Positions 1 to 9,199 are shown, counted from the first letter of the stretch. The stretch: DNA of 34,148 bases from Paenibacillus farraposensis (GCF_020736845.1 NZ_JAFFQR010000011.1:1-34148); one strand, 5' to 3'. The notes: generated by a model not told the origin, from the sequence alone. Numbers and translations are program-made.

Positions 1-193
1 TTTTGCGCATATCGTATGCATATGCACCCAAATCCCCGACTGCGTGGGCCGCTGCCATTGATGAAGAAAGAGATTTATGCCACAGAAGACAGCCTTTCGG
101 GCAGGCTTGGGGTTCGGGCTCCAGAGTTTAAGCTGTCACTAAATAACAAAAGATCCGCTACCGAATTAGGTGGCGAATCCTCTGCTTGTCTAA

Positions 194-862
194 TTATCGA
201 TTCTCTGGAATCGGTGTCGTCTTTTTCCCTGCCATTTTTTCCAGTATCCAGACAAGAATCCCTACTGTAAGGGTGGCACTGACCGCCATGATCGCTGATC
301 CGCCGGCATGCAGCAGCAACACGGGAACCCAGAGCAACCCGAGCGAACGATGCACGGTCCGCATCCACTTGTTACGAACTTTGTTAATAAAGAAGCCATA
401 TCCGGCGATTCCCAGCATAATGGTAAAGCTCGCAAGCCCGGTATAGGTTTTATGATCTTGAAATTTGGTAATCAAGAAATAAACACCGTGAGCGGCAATA
501 AGAATCAAGGTCGCCCAGCCTAATAGTTTATGCATGGAATGCAACAACTTTCCGGCCATTCTAATCAACATTGATGGTGATCTCAACCTCCTCTTAAACC
601 AGAACCAGGAGAACGCGGCTGCCCCAAGGAACACGGAGATAGTACCTAAAGTCTTAAATAGTTCCCCGTTGCCCCCATGCCCCTTCCCTCCAGGAGGGCG
701 GCCCATGTGCCCCGCAGACACGTTGCTCACGCCACCTTCTGGCGGTCGCGGGCCAGACCCGCTACCGGAAATCGAAGATATGTAGTATTGGTAGATTACG
801 AGTAGAGCTGCTACCGTAACTGCGATTATTGCCGGAATCCAAATGGTCTTTTTCGTTTTCAT
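194..862 (-). CDS. Ferric reductase-like / cytochrome b561-like membrane protein
   Basis: A 222-residue membrane protein. An N-terminal anchor (about 8-28) is followed by a Gly/Pro-rich outside linker (about 30-66) and then four to five hydrophobic helices. His111 and His125 lie 14 residues apart on one helix, and His171 and His185 lie 14 apart on another. That paired spacing is the bis-haem ligand pattern of the ferric reductase-like transmembrane domain, so a haem b electron-transfer role in the membrane is inferred. There is no flavin or NAD domain, so an electron partner would have to be a separate protein. The ATG at 862 follows a GGAAGGA ribosome site about 10 bases upstream. It stands alone on this strand and the substrate is unknown. 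Confidence 0.75.
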   Translation of the reverse strand: MKTKKTIWIPAIIAVTVAALLVIYQYYISSISGSGSGPRPPEGGVSNVSAGHMGRPPGGKGHGGNGELFKTLGTISVFLGAAAFSWFWFKRRLRSPSMLIRMAGKLLHSMHKLLGWATLILIAAHGVYFLITKFQDHKTYTGLASFTIMLGIAGYGFFINKVRNKWMRTVHRSLGLLWVPVLLLHAGGSAIMAVSATLTVGILVWILEKMAGKKTTPIPENR

Positions 863-996
863 TGATCATGCATCCTTCCGAGGAAAATTGCCTTGATTAT
901 ATCCGGTCAAGCTGAGAATAAAATTAAAGCAAGCTGAAAGATAGAGAACTATAAGGTCTGTTGGGGAAAAAGGAGCACAGGCAATTCAGCAGGAAG

Positions 997-1074
997 ATGG
1001 TCAAAATTATCTACTATGCGATTACGTCTGTTTCCGTTACAATATTCAGTGTGGTTCTGGCATCGGCAGATTAA
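997..1074 (+). CDS. Possible 25-residue hydrophobic micro-ORF
   Basis: A short ORF starting ATG-GTC-AAA just upstream of the acetate transporter gene. It encodes a 25-residue peptide that begins MVKIIYYAITSVSV and is almost entirely hydrophobic apart from Lys3 and a final Asp, as in a single-pass membrane micropeptide. An AGGAAG lies directly against the ATG, which is too close to be ideal, and an AAGGAG lies 21 bases upstream, which is too far. It ends 37 bases before the next gene's start. It could be a leader peptide, a small membrane protein, or chance. Confidence 0.25.
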   Translation: MVKIIYYAITSVSVTIFSVVLASAD

Positions 1075-1111
1075 CACAAAGTTAAACATTACTGGAGGCT
1101 TGTATTTTCTC

Positions 1112-1735
1112 ATGCAAAACGAATCTCATTCCAATGTAAAAATCATAACGGCTGATCCTAGTGCGATCGGTCTGTTTGGCCTGGCTATTGTCACGCTTGT
1201 GGCTTCATCCCAAAAGCTCGGCCTCACTGAAGGCTTGAGCTTTATCATCCCTTGGGCTATTTTTCTCGGTGCCTTCGCACAGCTGTTTGCCTGCATTCAG
1301 GATGCAAAGCATAACAATACCTTTGGCATGACGGCATTTGGTGCTTACGCCTTCTTCTGGCTAGCTGTAGCCGGCAGCTGGATGATTAAGATGGGCGTAT
1401 TCGGCCCAGAGCTGGCGTCTTCCATAGATGGCAAGCAACTCGGCTTTGCCTTTGTGGGCTATCTTATCTTTACGCTGTTCATGACCATTGGAGCGATGGA
1501 GACGCATAAGGTCCTGTTCTTTATCTTTGTCCTGATTGATTTTCTGTTCCTGGGCCTTAGCTTCGATGCATTCGGTGTTGCTCCAGAGATATTCCATACC
1601 CTCGCGGCATATTCCGAAATGGGCATTGCTCTCCTCTCGCTGTATGGCACAGGAGCCGCCGTTCTGAATACGCATTTTGGCCGTACATTCCTGCCTGTAG
1701 GACGGCCCTTCGGTATTTTCAAGCCACGTCCTTAA
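1112..1735 (+). CDS. Acetate uptake transporter, GPR1/FUN34/YaaH (SatP) family
   Basis: A 207-residue protein with about six hydrophobic helices, the usual size of the AceTr family (SatP/YaaH), whose members move acetate or succinate with protons. The N-terminal stretch ADPSAIGLFGLAIVTL corresponds to the family's NPxPLGL-type substrate-site motif at the start of helix 1, here with NP changed to DP. The FAQLFACIQDAKHNNTFG segment after helix 2 is also typical. The ATG at 1112 is preferred: a GGAGG at 1094-1098 precedes it, and the in-frame TTG at 1100 sits too close to that site. The longer frame from 1016 would add 32 unlikely residues. A hairpin terminator follows at once. The family is clear; the substrate is inferred. 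Confidence 0.85.
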   Translation: MQNESHSNVKIITADPSAIGLFGLAIVTLVASSQKLGLTEGLSFIIPWAIFLGAFAQLFACIQDAKHNNTFGMTAFGAYAFFWLAVAGSWMIKMGVFGPELASSIDGKQLGFAFVGYLIFTLFMTIGAMETHKVLFFIFVLIDFLFLGLSFDAFGVAPEIFHTLAAYSEMGIALLSLYGTGAAVLNTHFGRTFLPVGRPFGIFKPRP

Positions 1736-1753
1736 CTGTATATGTTAGCCCGC

Positions 1754-1795
1754 AAAGCCGCCTTTCGCGCCGATCCGCGTTAAGGACGGCTTTTT
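1754..1795 (+). terminator. Rho-independent terminator, repeat copy A
   Basis: AAAGCCGCCTT (1754-1764) pairs with AAGGACGGCTTT (from 1782) and is followed by T residues to 1795. It lies 18 bases after the transporter stop. A closely similar element sits after the next gene at 3494-3531. Confidence 0.75.
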
Positions 1796-1916
1796 GGGTT
1801 ATCATATGACCTATCACTTCGACTACCGCATGAATGGAGAGAATCGTTTAGTGAATATAAAAGCCCCCAATGGAAATGATATACATATAATGTAATCAAA
1901 GGGGCTGACTGTAAAA

Positions 1917-3455
1917 ATGACGCATAGTGATTCTCATACCATATTTCCGCAATTTCAGGAATCGTATTGGTTAACTTCAACTGACATCCCTAGTTTTCCC
2001 AAGCTTGATGGGGATATTCAGGTGGATGTTGCCATTGTAGGTGCGGGGATGACTGGTATTACCACCGCTTATTTACTGTCTAAAAAAGGATTAAACGTCG
2101 CTGTTATCGATGCAGGACGGATACTTCATGGGACAACGGGCCACACGACCGCCAAAATTACCGCGCAGCATGATTTGATCTACAGTGAGTTTCTCTCACA
2201 TTTTGGCAAGGAGCAAACCCGGCTTTATTACGAAGCCAACCACGAAGCTCTTCAATTCATTAAACAAACGGTAGAGGAATACAATATCGATTGTCAACTT
2301 AAAGAAGAAGATGCCTACGTTTATACATGTGCAGATACGTATGTAGAGAAAATCGCCGCCGAATGCAAAGCCTACGAAGAATTGGGCATCCCGGGAAGCT
2401 ACGTCGAGCAAACGCCTCTGCCGTTTTCAACTAAAGCAGCTATTATGATGGAAAAGCAGGCCCAGTTTAATCCGGTTCCTTTCTTAAGGTATTTGGCAAA
2501 TCAAGTCATCCGTCAGGGCGGGAAAATTTATGAGCAAACGACCGTTGTAGGTGTGGAAAAGGGCAATCCTGCCATCGTTAAAACCAATGACGGAAAGAAA
2601 ATCACGTGCAACCATGTCGTATCCTCCTCCCATTTTCCATTCAATGACCTTAATGGCCTTTATTTTGCACGATTGTATGCCGAACGTTCTTATGTACTAG
2701 CGGTCAAGAGTGATAAGATCTATCCGGGTGGTATGTACATAAGTGCTGAAACCCCCAAACATTCGCTCCGCTCGGTATTGATAAACGGAGAACCGATGGT
2801 CCTCGTCGGTGGAGAAGGCCACAAAACAGGCCAAGGAATCTGCACCTTTCAGTACTATGAAGCTTTAGAAAAGTTCGCAGAGCAAACATTTGGAATAAAG
2901 GAAATCATGTATCGCTGGTCGGCCCAAGACTTGTATACGCTGGACAAACTCCCCTATATCGGACAGGAAGTATCCAGCATCTCTAACATCCTCGTTGCTA
3001 CGGGTTATAAAAAATGGGGGATGACCACAAGTGTCGCGGCGGCTTTATTAAATACGAAACTGATTACCGGAGAGGGAAGCCCGTACCAGGATCTTTTCTC
3101 CCCCGCAAGGTTTCATGCGGACCCTGACATTAAAACATTTGTGACTCAAAATGCGAATGTGGCTAAACACTTGATTGCAGGGAAGTTGGAAATAAACTAC
3201 AGAAAAGCCGAAGAATTGCAGAATGACGAAGGAGCAGTCATCCGGGTAAACGGCAAAAGGGCGGGTGCTTACCGAGACCTAGAAGGGGCACTGCACCTGG
3301 TGGACACAACTTGCAGCCATTTGGGCTGTGAAGTTGAGTGGAACGAGGCGGAAAGAACATGGGATTGCCCTTGCCATGGTTCCCGCTACTCGTATCAAGG
3401 CGAAGTAATCGAAGGACCGGCCAAAAAGTCGCTTGGCAAGGTCGCCCTTGACTAG
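1917..3455 (+). CDS. yhfW: FAD-dependent oxidoreductase with C-terminal Rieske [2Fe-2S] domain (YhfW-like)
   Basis: A 512-residue cytoplasmic protein. Residues about 36-75 form a Rossmann FAD site (GAGMTG at 42-47, ending VAVIDAG), followed by a DAO-type oxidoreductase fold with a HGTTGHTTAK segment. The C-terminal 90 residues form a Rieske domain with Cys466-x-His468 and Cys484-x2-His487, so one [2Fe-2S] cluster is predicted. The length and domain order match the uncharacterised Bacillus subtilis YhfW. Electron transfer between a substrate amine/acid, FAD and the cluster is inferred; the substrate is unknown. The ATG at 1917 follows an AAAGGGG about 13 bases upstream. The gene is monocistronic, flanked by two copies of a related terminator-like repeat. 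Confidence 0.85.
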   Translation: MTHSDSHTIFPQFQESYWLTSTDIPSFPKLDGDIQVDVAIVGAGMTGITTAYLLSKKGLNVAVIDAGRILHGTTGHTTAKITAQHDLIYSEFLSHFGKEQTRLYYEANHEALQFIKQTVEEYNIDCQLKEEDAYVYTCADTYVEKIAAECKAYEELGIPGSYVEQTPLPFSTKAAIMMEKQAQFNPVPFLRYLANQVIRQGGKIYEQTTVVGVEKGNPAIVKTNDGKKITCNHVVSSSHFPFNDLNGLYFARLYAERSYVLAVKSDKIYPGGMYISAETPKHSLRSVLINGEPMVLVGGEGHKTGQGICTFQYYEALEKFAEQTFGIKEIMYRWSAQDLYTLDKLPYIGQEVSSISNILVATGYKKWGMTTSVAAALLNTKLITGEGSPYQDLFSPARFHADPDIKTFVTQNANVAKHLIAGKLEINYRKAEELQNDEGAVIRVNGKRAGAYRDLEGALHLVDTTCSHLGCEVEWNEAERTWDCPCHGSRYSYQGEVIEGPAKKSLGKVALD

Positions 3456-3493
3456 CATAGCGAGTTGACAATTGACCTTAAACGAAACCTGCC

Positions 3494-3531
3494 AAGCCGC
3501 CTTTCACACTGATCTGCTTTAAGGGCGGCTT
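3494..3531 (+). terminator. Terminator-like hairpin, repeat copy B
   Basis: AAGCCGCC (3494-3501) pairs with GGCGGCTT (3524-3531) across a 22-base loop, just after the Rieske gene. There is no T run, so termination may be weak. Sequence similarity to the hairpin at 1754-1795 runs through arms, loop and the trailing GGGTTAT. Confidence 0.5.
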
Positions 3532-3636
3532 CGGTATTCGGGTTATTGAAGCTATCCGTCCTGTCCAGTCTTTGGAATCGGCATCATTATGTATGAACAG
3601 AAGCACTGCCAAGGGCTTCTGAGTAGAGTGAATCTA

Positions 3637-4266
3637 TTAGAGAGCTAGAGCTTCTTCTGTAATCTTCTTGATATCAATGGATGAAGGCGTTTCTTCCTTA
3701 ACCATATCCGGCAGGATATTTTCCAGAAAATAATCAACACATTTCAATCGAATATTTTTGATTTTTACAAGTGCATTGCGATACATGACAATAAACTCTT
3801 TTTCGGTATTTCCCCGCTGAAGCTCAGCAAACGCTTCGTACACCTGATCCATCTTGTCGGCAACCTCAAGAATCAAACCTTCTACAGAATCATCCTTGCC
3901 TTCCCGTAACTGTTTGCGGAAAATCGCTTTAAACTCCTCTGGAATGTTCTCTTCAATAAAATATTCGATCATCCCTTCCTCGACCTGCTGAATTAATGAC
4001 CGGAGCTCCTTGGAGGAATGCTTCACAGGCGTTTTAATGTCTCCAATAAAAATCTCTCCGTAATCGTGACTGCTTGTGATCTCGTAAAGCTTCTTCCAGT
4101 CAATGCTTACGCCATTCCGCTCTTCAATATCAGCCAGCGTTTTGGCATACTGCACCACTTTCCATGAATGGGCGGATACACTGTGTTCTTCAAATTTAAA
4201 TTTGCCCGGGCAACGAATAATTCTTTCCAACTCATTCAGTGATCGAAAATACGCGTGAATTCCCAT
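3637..4266 (-). CDS. HD-domain hydrolase, YfbR/YpgQ-like 5'-deoxynucleotidase
   Basis: About 209 residues from the ATG chosen at 4266 (protein start MGIHAYFRSLNELE). An HD-domain set is visible: His in SVSAHSW, the HD pair in SSHDYGEI, and a later Asp in VADKMD. This is the metal-binding order of the HD superfamily and resembles YfbR-type enzymes that remove phosphate from deoxynucleoside monophosphates. Upstream in-frame ATG (4278) and GTG (4287) starts exist, but AAAAGGA at 4284-4278 is better placed for 4266. A nucleotide-pool housekeeping role is inferred. It is divergent from the two-component operon, with no shared function apparent. Confidence 0.75.
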   Translation of the reverse strand: MGIHAYFRSLNELERIIRCPGKFKFEEHSVSAHSWKVVQYAKTLADIEERNGVSIDWKKLYEITSSHDYGEIFIGDIKTPVKHSSKELRSLIQQVEEGMIEYFIEENIPEEFKAIFRKQLREGKDDSVEGLILEVADKMDQVYEAFAELQRGNTEKEFIVMYRNALVKIKNIRLKCVDYFLENILPDMVKEETPSSIDIKKITEEALAL

Positions 4267-4370
4267 CGTTGCATCCATCCTTTTCACATGTATGAGATAG
4301 TGGAGATACCCTGATTATAAACCTCAACTATTAACAGCAGATTATCGCAATATCAAGCTGAGTGCACAAA

Positions 4371-4399
4371 TATAGCACATACACACAATTTGCTATACA
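4371..4399 (+). promoter_or_regulatory. Extended -10 promoter inside an inverted repeat, upstream of response regulator
   Basis: TGC-TATACA (4391-4399) resembles an extended -10 element. TATAGCA (4371-4377) and TGCTATA (4391-4397) form an inverted repeat with a 13-base spacer that overlaps it, so the promoter could be operator-controlled. No good -35 is visible. Confidence 0.4.
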
Positions 4400-4419
4400 C
4401 TTTAAAAAAAGAGTAAAAA

Positions 4420-5127
4420 GTGGTGAAATCGTTGTTCAAAATCCTGCTGATTGAAGATGATGTAACTTTGTTCCATGAAATGAAAGACAGATTAACTCAA
4501 TGGGCTTATGATGTGTATGGGATTCAGGATTTTAATAAAGTTATCCAGGAATTTTCTGGAGTAAAACCTGATCTAATCATCATTGATATTCAATTACCGA
4601 AATTTGACGGGTTTCACTGGTGTCGGATGATTCGAGCTCACTCCAACGTTCCTATCCTTTTTTTATCATCCCGTGATCATCCTGCCGATATGGTGATGTC
4701 GATGCAGCTTGGAGCTGATGATTTTATCCAAAAACCGTTCCATTTTGATGTGCTTATTGCAAAAATACAGGCGACTCTCCGCCGCGTTTATAATTACAAT
4801 ACCGAGCCCGTTTCCCTGAAAACATGGCGCGGAGCTACGGTGGATTATGAAAAAAATCTAGTCGCCAATGAGGATGGTACGGTCGAATTAACCAAAAATG
4901 AAATCTTTATTCTCAAACGGCTCATCGATCAAAAAAATAAAATTGTCTCCCGTGAGGAATTAATTAAAAGCCTATGGGATGATGAACGTTTTGTGAGCGA
5001 CAATACCTTAACAGTTAATTTGAACCGATTGCGCAAGAAACTGGACGAATTGGATTTGGGACGGTTCATTGAAACAAAGGTGGGGCAAGGCTATATAGCT
5101 ACAGAAGAGGTATCGGACTATGATTAG
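4420..5127 (+). CDS. OmpR-family response regulator, BceR-like
   Basis: A 235-residue response regulator. The receiver domain (about 5-120) has the acidic pair in LIEDD, phospho-acceptor Asp56 in IIIDIQLP and the conserved Lys in FIQKPFH. A winged-helix DNA-binding domain occupies about 135-230. The sequence is typical of BceR-type regulators paired with peptide-sensing ABC transporters. The start is uncertain: GTG at 4420 and 4423, or TTG at 4432, which would give the usual short family N-terminus LFKILLIEDD with AAGTGGTG as a weak ribosome site. Its stop overlaps the kinase start by 8 bases, indicating co-translation. Confidence 0.9.
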   Translation: MVKSLFKILLIEDDVTLFHEMKDRLTQWAYDVYGIQDFNKVIQEFSGVKPDLIIIDIQLPKFDGFHWCRMIRAHSNVPILFLSSRDHPADMVMSMQLGADDFIQKPFHFDVLIAKIQATLRRVYNYNTEPVSLKTWRGATVDYEKNLVANEDGTVELTKNEIFILKRLIDQKNKIVSREELIKSLWDDERFVSDNTLTVNLNRLRKKLDELDLGRFIETKVGQGYIATEEVSDYD

Positions 5128-6124
5128 GAAATATCTGCTGGAAAGGATAAGCTGGATTCTGCTGTTTGTATGCCAGCAATTGCTTATCCTTCTCATCGCT
5201 TATGTGGATACGACAATTCCGTTGATGCCGATCCTATATGTCGTTTTTTTATCTGTACTGGTTTTCTCGTTGTTTATAATCGTCCGCTATTCCAGAGAAA
5301 CCAGGTTCTATAAAGCATTGGAGGAATGGGAGGGGTCGCTCGAGTTAATAGGGATGGGCGAGCCGGAAAGCCCGTTTGAACGCATCATTGAACACAAAAT
5401 CGTTACCCAGACCGAACGTTTGCAGAAGCTCATATCGCAAAATCAATTGGCCCTGGAGCACGAAAAGGATGACTTATTATCCTGGATTCACGAGGTCAAA
5501 ACACCTTTGACTGCCATGCATTTGATGATTGAGCGACTGGGCGACCCGTCCCTAAAGGCTCAGTTAACTTATGAATGGCTGCGAATCCACTTGCTTCTGG
5601 ACCAGCAGCTCCACCAAAAACGTATCTCTTTCATTGAAAATGATTTATATATAGAACAGGTGAACTTAAAGTCTGTCGTTATCCAAGAGATCAAAGCCTT
5701 GCAGTCATGGTGCATCCAAAAAGGGATCGGCTTTGATATCCAATTGGAACAACCGGAGGTTCTGTGTGACGCCAAATGGCTTGCTTTTATCATCCGACAG
5801 CTCCTGACCAATGCCATCAAATATAGCGATCATTGTGATATTATCATTCGCAGCTATGAGCGGCATGACCGCACACTGCTTGAGGTTCAAGATTTTGGCC
5901 GCGGCATTGATCCGAAGGATATGTCCCGTATTTACGAAAAGGGCTTTACATCCACGACCCGGCATTCGGATCATGCTTCAACGGGGATGGGGCTATATTT
6001 AACGAAAAAAGCGGCCGCATCCCTGCACATCCATATGGATGTGTACTCCAAACCGGACGAAGGTACAACCTTTACTCTAATCTTCCCCAAACGAAACGAT
6101 TTCGTAAGTATTGCGAGCATGTGA
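5120..6124 (+). CDS. Intramembrane-sensing histidine kinase, BceS-like
   Basis: A 334-residue sensor kinase with two N-terminal helices (about 12-30 and 35-57) and almost no extracellular loop. This is the hallmark of BceS-type kinases, which sense through their partner ABC permease rather than a domain of their own. The phospho-acceptor is His124 in WIHEVKTPLTAMHL. The ATPase domain shows the N box LLTNAIKYS, the G1 box GRGID and the G2 box TGMGLYL. The start overlaps the response regulator's end. The TGA stop lies inside an inverted repeat that is probably the operator of the transporter genes. Confidence 0.9.
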   Translation: MIRKYLLERISWILLFVCQQLLILLIAYVDTTIPLMPILYVVFLSVLVFSLFIIVRYSRETRFYKALEEWEGSLELIGMGEPESPFERIIEHKIVTQTERLQKLISQNQLALEHEKDDLLSWIHEVKTPLTAMHLMIERLGDPSLKAQLTYEWLRIHLLLDQQLHQKRISFIENDLYIEQVNLKSVVIQEIKALQSWCIQKGIGFDIQLEQPEVLCDAKWLAFIIRQLLTNAIKYSDHCDIIIRSYERHDRTLLEVQDFGRGIDPKDMSRIYEKGFTSTTRHSDHASTGMGLYLTKKAAASLHIHMDVYSKPDEGTTFTLIFPKRNDFVSIASM

Positions 6125-6140
6125 CAGAGATGTCACATGC
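6117..6140. promoter_or_regulatory. BceR-like operator, perfect inverted repeat
   Basis: Arms GCATGTGACA (6117-6126) and TGTCACATGC (6131-6140) are perfect and separated by GAGA. The core TGACA-N4-TGTCA matches the kind of site described for BceR-type regulators (TNACA-N4-TGTAA). It overlaps the kinase stop codon and lies about 60 bases upstream of a -10 for the ABC genes. A T-rich stretch follows, so it might also act as a weak terminator. Confidence 0.8.
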
Positions 6141-6168
6141 TTTTATATATTGTTCGCTCAATCAAAGG

Positions 6169-6194
6169 AAAAACAACGTCCCTGTTTTTATAAT
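6169..6194 (+). promoter_or_regulatory. Promoter and secondary inverted repeat for ABC transporter genes
   Basis: TATAAT at 6189-6194 is a consensus -10, but the position 17 bases upstream (AGGAAA) is not a recognisable -35, as expected for an activator-dependent promoter. AAAAACA (6169-6175) and TGTTTTT (6183-6189) form a second inverted repeat with a 7-base spacer between the operator and the -10, possibly a weaker regulator site. Confidence 0.55.
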
Positions 6195-6226
6195 AAAGCG
6201 ACAAGAACAATAAGGAGTGCATCAAA

Positions 6227-6988
6227 GTGAATATTCTGGAAGCTCATAAAATTCACAAAAGCTACGGCAGCAAGTCAAATATGCAGGAGGTATTAAAGGG
6301 AATTGATATTCTGATTGAAGAGGGCGAATTTGTAAGCATTATGGGCGCCTCCGGCTCAGGCAAAACCACACTGCTGAACGTCCTTTCCTCCATTGACCAC
6401 GTGAGTTACGGGTCCATTAAAATCAATAACATCGAAATGACAAAGATGAAGGAAAAGCAGCTGGCGGAATTCCGCAAAAAGCATTTGGGCTTTATTTTTC
6501 AGGAATATAACCTGCTGGATACGCTAACCGTGAAGGAAAACATTCTTCTTCCTTTATCCATCACCAAGACGCCTAAAAAGGAAGCCAACCGCAGATTTCA
6601 GGAGGTGGCTGCAGAGCTGGGGATTTATGAGCTGAAGGATAAGTATCCCCATGAGATTTCGGGTGGACAAAAACAACGTACATCGGCTGCGCGGGCATTT
6701 ATTCATGAGCCCAGCATTATTTTTGCTGATGAACCTACAGGTGCGCTGGATTCCAAATCAGCCTCGGATTTATTGAACAAGCTGGGCCAGCTAAATCAGA
6801 AGCGAAAGGCCACCATTATTATGGTCACGCATGATCCTGTCGCTGCCAGCCATTGCAGCCGGGTCATTTTTATCAAGGATGGACAAATGTACACCCAGCT
6901 TCATAAAGGGGAGCAGGAAAGACAAAGCTTCTTTCAGGATATTATGAAAACCCAAGGGGTTTTAGGCGGGGTCCAATATGAACATTAA
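6227..6988 (+). CDS. ABC transporter ATP-binding protein, BceA-like
   Basis: A 253-residue ATPase with Walker [10 protein letters not shown] (40-48), Q-loop in FIFQEYN, signature EISGGQKQR, Walker [14 protein letters not shown] and H-loop VTHD. It pairs with the FtsX-type permease encoded next. Such complexes free lipid II-cycle intermediates from peptide antibiotics (bacitracin-like) and also act as the sensor for the kinase. The start is GTG at 6227 with AAGGAG 9 bases upstream. It overlaps the permease gene by 11 bases. Expression is probably induced by the upstream response regulator. The exact peptide specificity cannot be read from sequence. Confidence 0.92.
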   Translation: MNILEAHKIHKSYGSKSNMQEVLKGIDILIEEGEFVSIMGASGSGKTTLLNVLSSIDHVSYGSIKINNIEMTKMKEKQLAEFRKKHLGFIFQEYNLLDTLTVKENILLPLSITKTPKKEANRRFQEVAAELGIYELKDKYPHEISGGQKQRTSAARAFIHEPSIIFADEPTGALDSKSASDLLNKLGQLNQKRKATIIMVTHDPVAASHCSRVIFIKDGQMYTQLHKGEQERQSFFQDIMKTQGVLGGVQYEH

Positions 6989-8918
6989 TCAGCTAATATT
7001 CAAGAATTTGAAGAAAAACCTGAAAAATTATAATCTCTATGTGTTTGCTCTCATTTTCAGCGTTGCCCTCTATTTTGCTTTTGTCACCATACAATATGAT
7101 TCTTCCATGGATGAAATAAAGGGATCTATTAAGGGCGCGGCTTCTATTCGTGCTGCATCTGTCCTGCTGGTTGCGATTGTCTGTATTTTCCTTTTATATG
7201 CAAACACTATTTTTATAAAAAGGCGCAGTAAAGAAATCGGCTTGTTTCAATTAATCGGAATGACCAAACATAAAATTTTCCGTATCCTGAGTATGGAGAA
7301 TTTAATTTTATACTTCAGTTCCTTATTCATCGGCATTATGGTTGGCTTTTCATTTTCCAAATTAGTAATCATGATTTTGTTCAAGACGACTGGCATTGAT
7401 GCGATTGCTACTTTGTATTTCTCTAACCGGGCGCTTGTGCAGACACTTATCGTATTTTGTATGATTTACCTTTTGATTATGCTCATGAACTATTCCTTTA
7501 TCAGAAGACAGAGTATTTTGTCTTTGTTCCGAGTCACCTCAACAACAGAGGGGAAAATCAAAAAAATATCCATCTTTGAGATGACCATCGGAATCATTGG
7601 AATCTCACTTATTGCACTTGGGTATTATGTTTCTTCCAAATTGTTTGGTGGAGACTTCACAACCATGAATGAATTATTTATGGCTATGGTATTTATTCTG
7701 GGCTCTGTCATTATCGGGACATTTCTTTTCTATAAAGGGTCGGTCCGCTTTATATCGAATATCATCCGAAAAAGTAAAGGCGGCTATCTGAATATCAATG
7801 AGGTGCTGTCTCTCTCAACCATTATGTTCCGTATGAAGTCCAGCGCCGTGTTATTGACGATTATTACGACGGTGTCCGCCCTGTCCATCGGCCTGCTTTC
7901 CTTAAGCTATATCGCTTTTTACTCTGCGGATAAAATGGCTGAGGACAATGTGCCTTCTCATTTTGCAATGACCAATATACCAGAGGCGGAAAAATTCAAA
8001 ATGCTGCTCCACGAGCATGATATAAAGTACCGTGAAAAGAAAATCGAGGTGATCCAGGTTCGTGTGAACACATCGCAAATCATGGAGACTCCTCTGAAAG
8101 GAGCGAATATAGGTCCAAACTCCATGAATCTGCCTGTCATCAGCGACCAATCCGTGGCCGTTACGGATGTATCCCCAGACCAAACGATTTTAACAGGCTA
8201 TAATGACTTGCTGCAGAAATTCATGTCCTTGAAAACCTCGGGTCCACTGGATTTGCAGGGAAAAAACCATGTCATCCATCAACAGTTTTTGGGTCTCAAA
8301 AAGGAGTATATAATTCCTTACTACTTTACAGGCGGAGGGCTGCCTACGGCCATTGTGGACGAGTCTGTATTTGAGCGGTTAAAAAAGGATATCAATCCTG
8401 AAATTCAAAGGGATTCGACATTATATATCGGGATTGATCTCCTCGACGAAAAGCAGCTTCAAGAAGCCGATCGCCTCTTCACGGACGCTCATTTTAGCGA
8501 GCAACAAGCATCCCGCCTGGACATGAGCAGCAATCAAAAAAGGACGATGGGCACCATCATGTTCATTGTCGGCTTTTTGGGGCTAACCTTTCTCATTACA
8601 TCCGGCTGCATCCTCTACTTTAAGCAAATGGATGAAAGCGAGGACGAAAAAGCCAATTATACGATTCTAAGAAAGCTGGGATTCACACAGGATGACCTGC
8701 TCAAAGGCATTCAATTAAAACAAATCTTCAATTTCGGCATTCCCTTGGTCATTGGCCTTTCGCACAGCTACTTTGCCGTCCAATCAGGCTGGTTCTTGTT
8801 TGGAACCGAAGTGTGGATGCCGATGATCATCGTGATGGTACTATACACGGCCTTATACTCTGTTTTCGGGATACTATCCATCCTGTATTATAAAAAAGTG
8901 ATTCAATCGGCATTATAA
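6978..8918 (+). CDS. ABC transporter permease with large extracellular domain, BceB-like
   Basis: A 646-residue permease of the usual BceB size. About ten hydrophobic helices are visible: one near the N-terminus, FtsX-type helix groups around 55-165, further pairs at about 200-250 and 285-320, and the last three at about 540-640. A non-membrane stretch of roughly 200 residues (about 325-530) is the extracellular domain that contacts peptides and determines specificity. With the ATPase, kinase and regulator it forms a flux-sensing module: transport activity is reported to the kinase in the membrane. The ATG lies inside the 3' end of the ATPase gene. Confidence 0.9.
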   Translation: MNINQLIFKNLKKNLKNYNLYVFALIFSVALYFAFVTIQYDSSMDEIKGSIKGAASIRAASVLLVAIVCIFLLYANTIFIKRRSKEIGLFQLIGMTKHKIFRILSMENLILYFSSLFIGIMVGFSFSKLVIMILFKTTGIDAIATLYFSNRALVQTLIVFCMIYLLIMLMNYSFIRRQSILSLFRVTSTTEGKIKKISIFEMTIGIIGISLIALGYYVSSKLFGGDFTTMNELFMAMVFILGSVIIGTFLFYKGSVRFISNIIRKSKGGYLNINEVLSLSTIMFRMKSSAVLLTIITTVSALSIGLLSLSYIAFYSADKMAEDNVPSHFAMTNIPEAEKFKMLLHEHDIKYREKKIEVIQVRVNTSQIMETPLKGANIGPNSMNLPVISDQSVAVTDVSPDQTILTGYNDLLQKFMSLKTSGPLDLQGKNHVIHQQFLGLKKEYIIPYYFTGGGLPTAIVDESVFERLKKDINPEIQRDSTLYIGIDLLDEKQLQEADRLFTDAHFSEQQASRLDMSSNQKRTMGTIMFIVGFLGLTFLITSGCILYFKQMDESEDEKANYTILRKLGFTQDDLLKGIQLKQIFNFGIPLVIGLSHSYFAVQSGWFLFGTEVWMPMIIVMVLYTALYSVFGILSILYYKKVIQSAL

Positions 8919-8934
8919 TGGCAAAAGCCGATAA

Positions 8935-9199
8935 GCCCCGGGCATTGTTTTCTGGAATGTCCGTGCTTCAGACGATTTGATGCTTGCAGGTCCGTTAACA
9001 CTACAGATGGAGCATTCTTGGGGACAAGGTACTGACGCTAGGATTGCTGGAAGGTCTATGGGGTGTCGTTAGCCTAAAGTGGCTGTTGCTCATCTTTTTC
9101 GATCCGCTGGACCTGAACAAGAAGCAAATTCTTGTTTTAGTGAGCGGAATTGTATTCAGCGCAGGCTCGGGAATTTACGCTATGCTTGAAGCAAGTTAA
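8935..9199 (+). pseudogene. Frameshifted remnant of a membrane protein, unidentified
   Basis: The gap after the permease holds two coherent frames. From about 8935 one frame reads GIVFWNVRASDDLMLAGPL and then runs out. From 9008 another frame reads WSILGDKVLTLGLLEG and continues through two hydrophobic segments to a TAA at 9197-9199. The pieces overlap around 9008-9030, as expected if a frameshift split one small membrane protein. No start codon with a ribosome site is seen and I do not recognise the family. Confidence 0.45.

Noticed and set aside
1..58. Minus-strand frame beginning MAAAHAVGDLGAYAYDMRK at 58 and leaving the window
   Set aside because: Nineteen codons, no ribosome site before the ATG, and cut by the edge; a partial gene cannot be supported. 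Nothing else is seen in 1-193.
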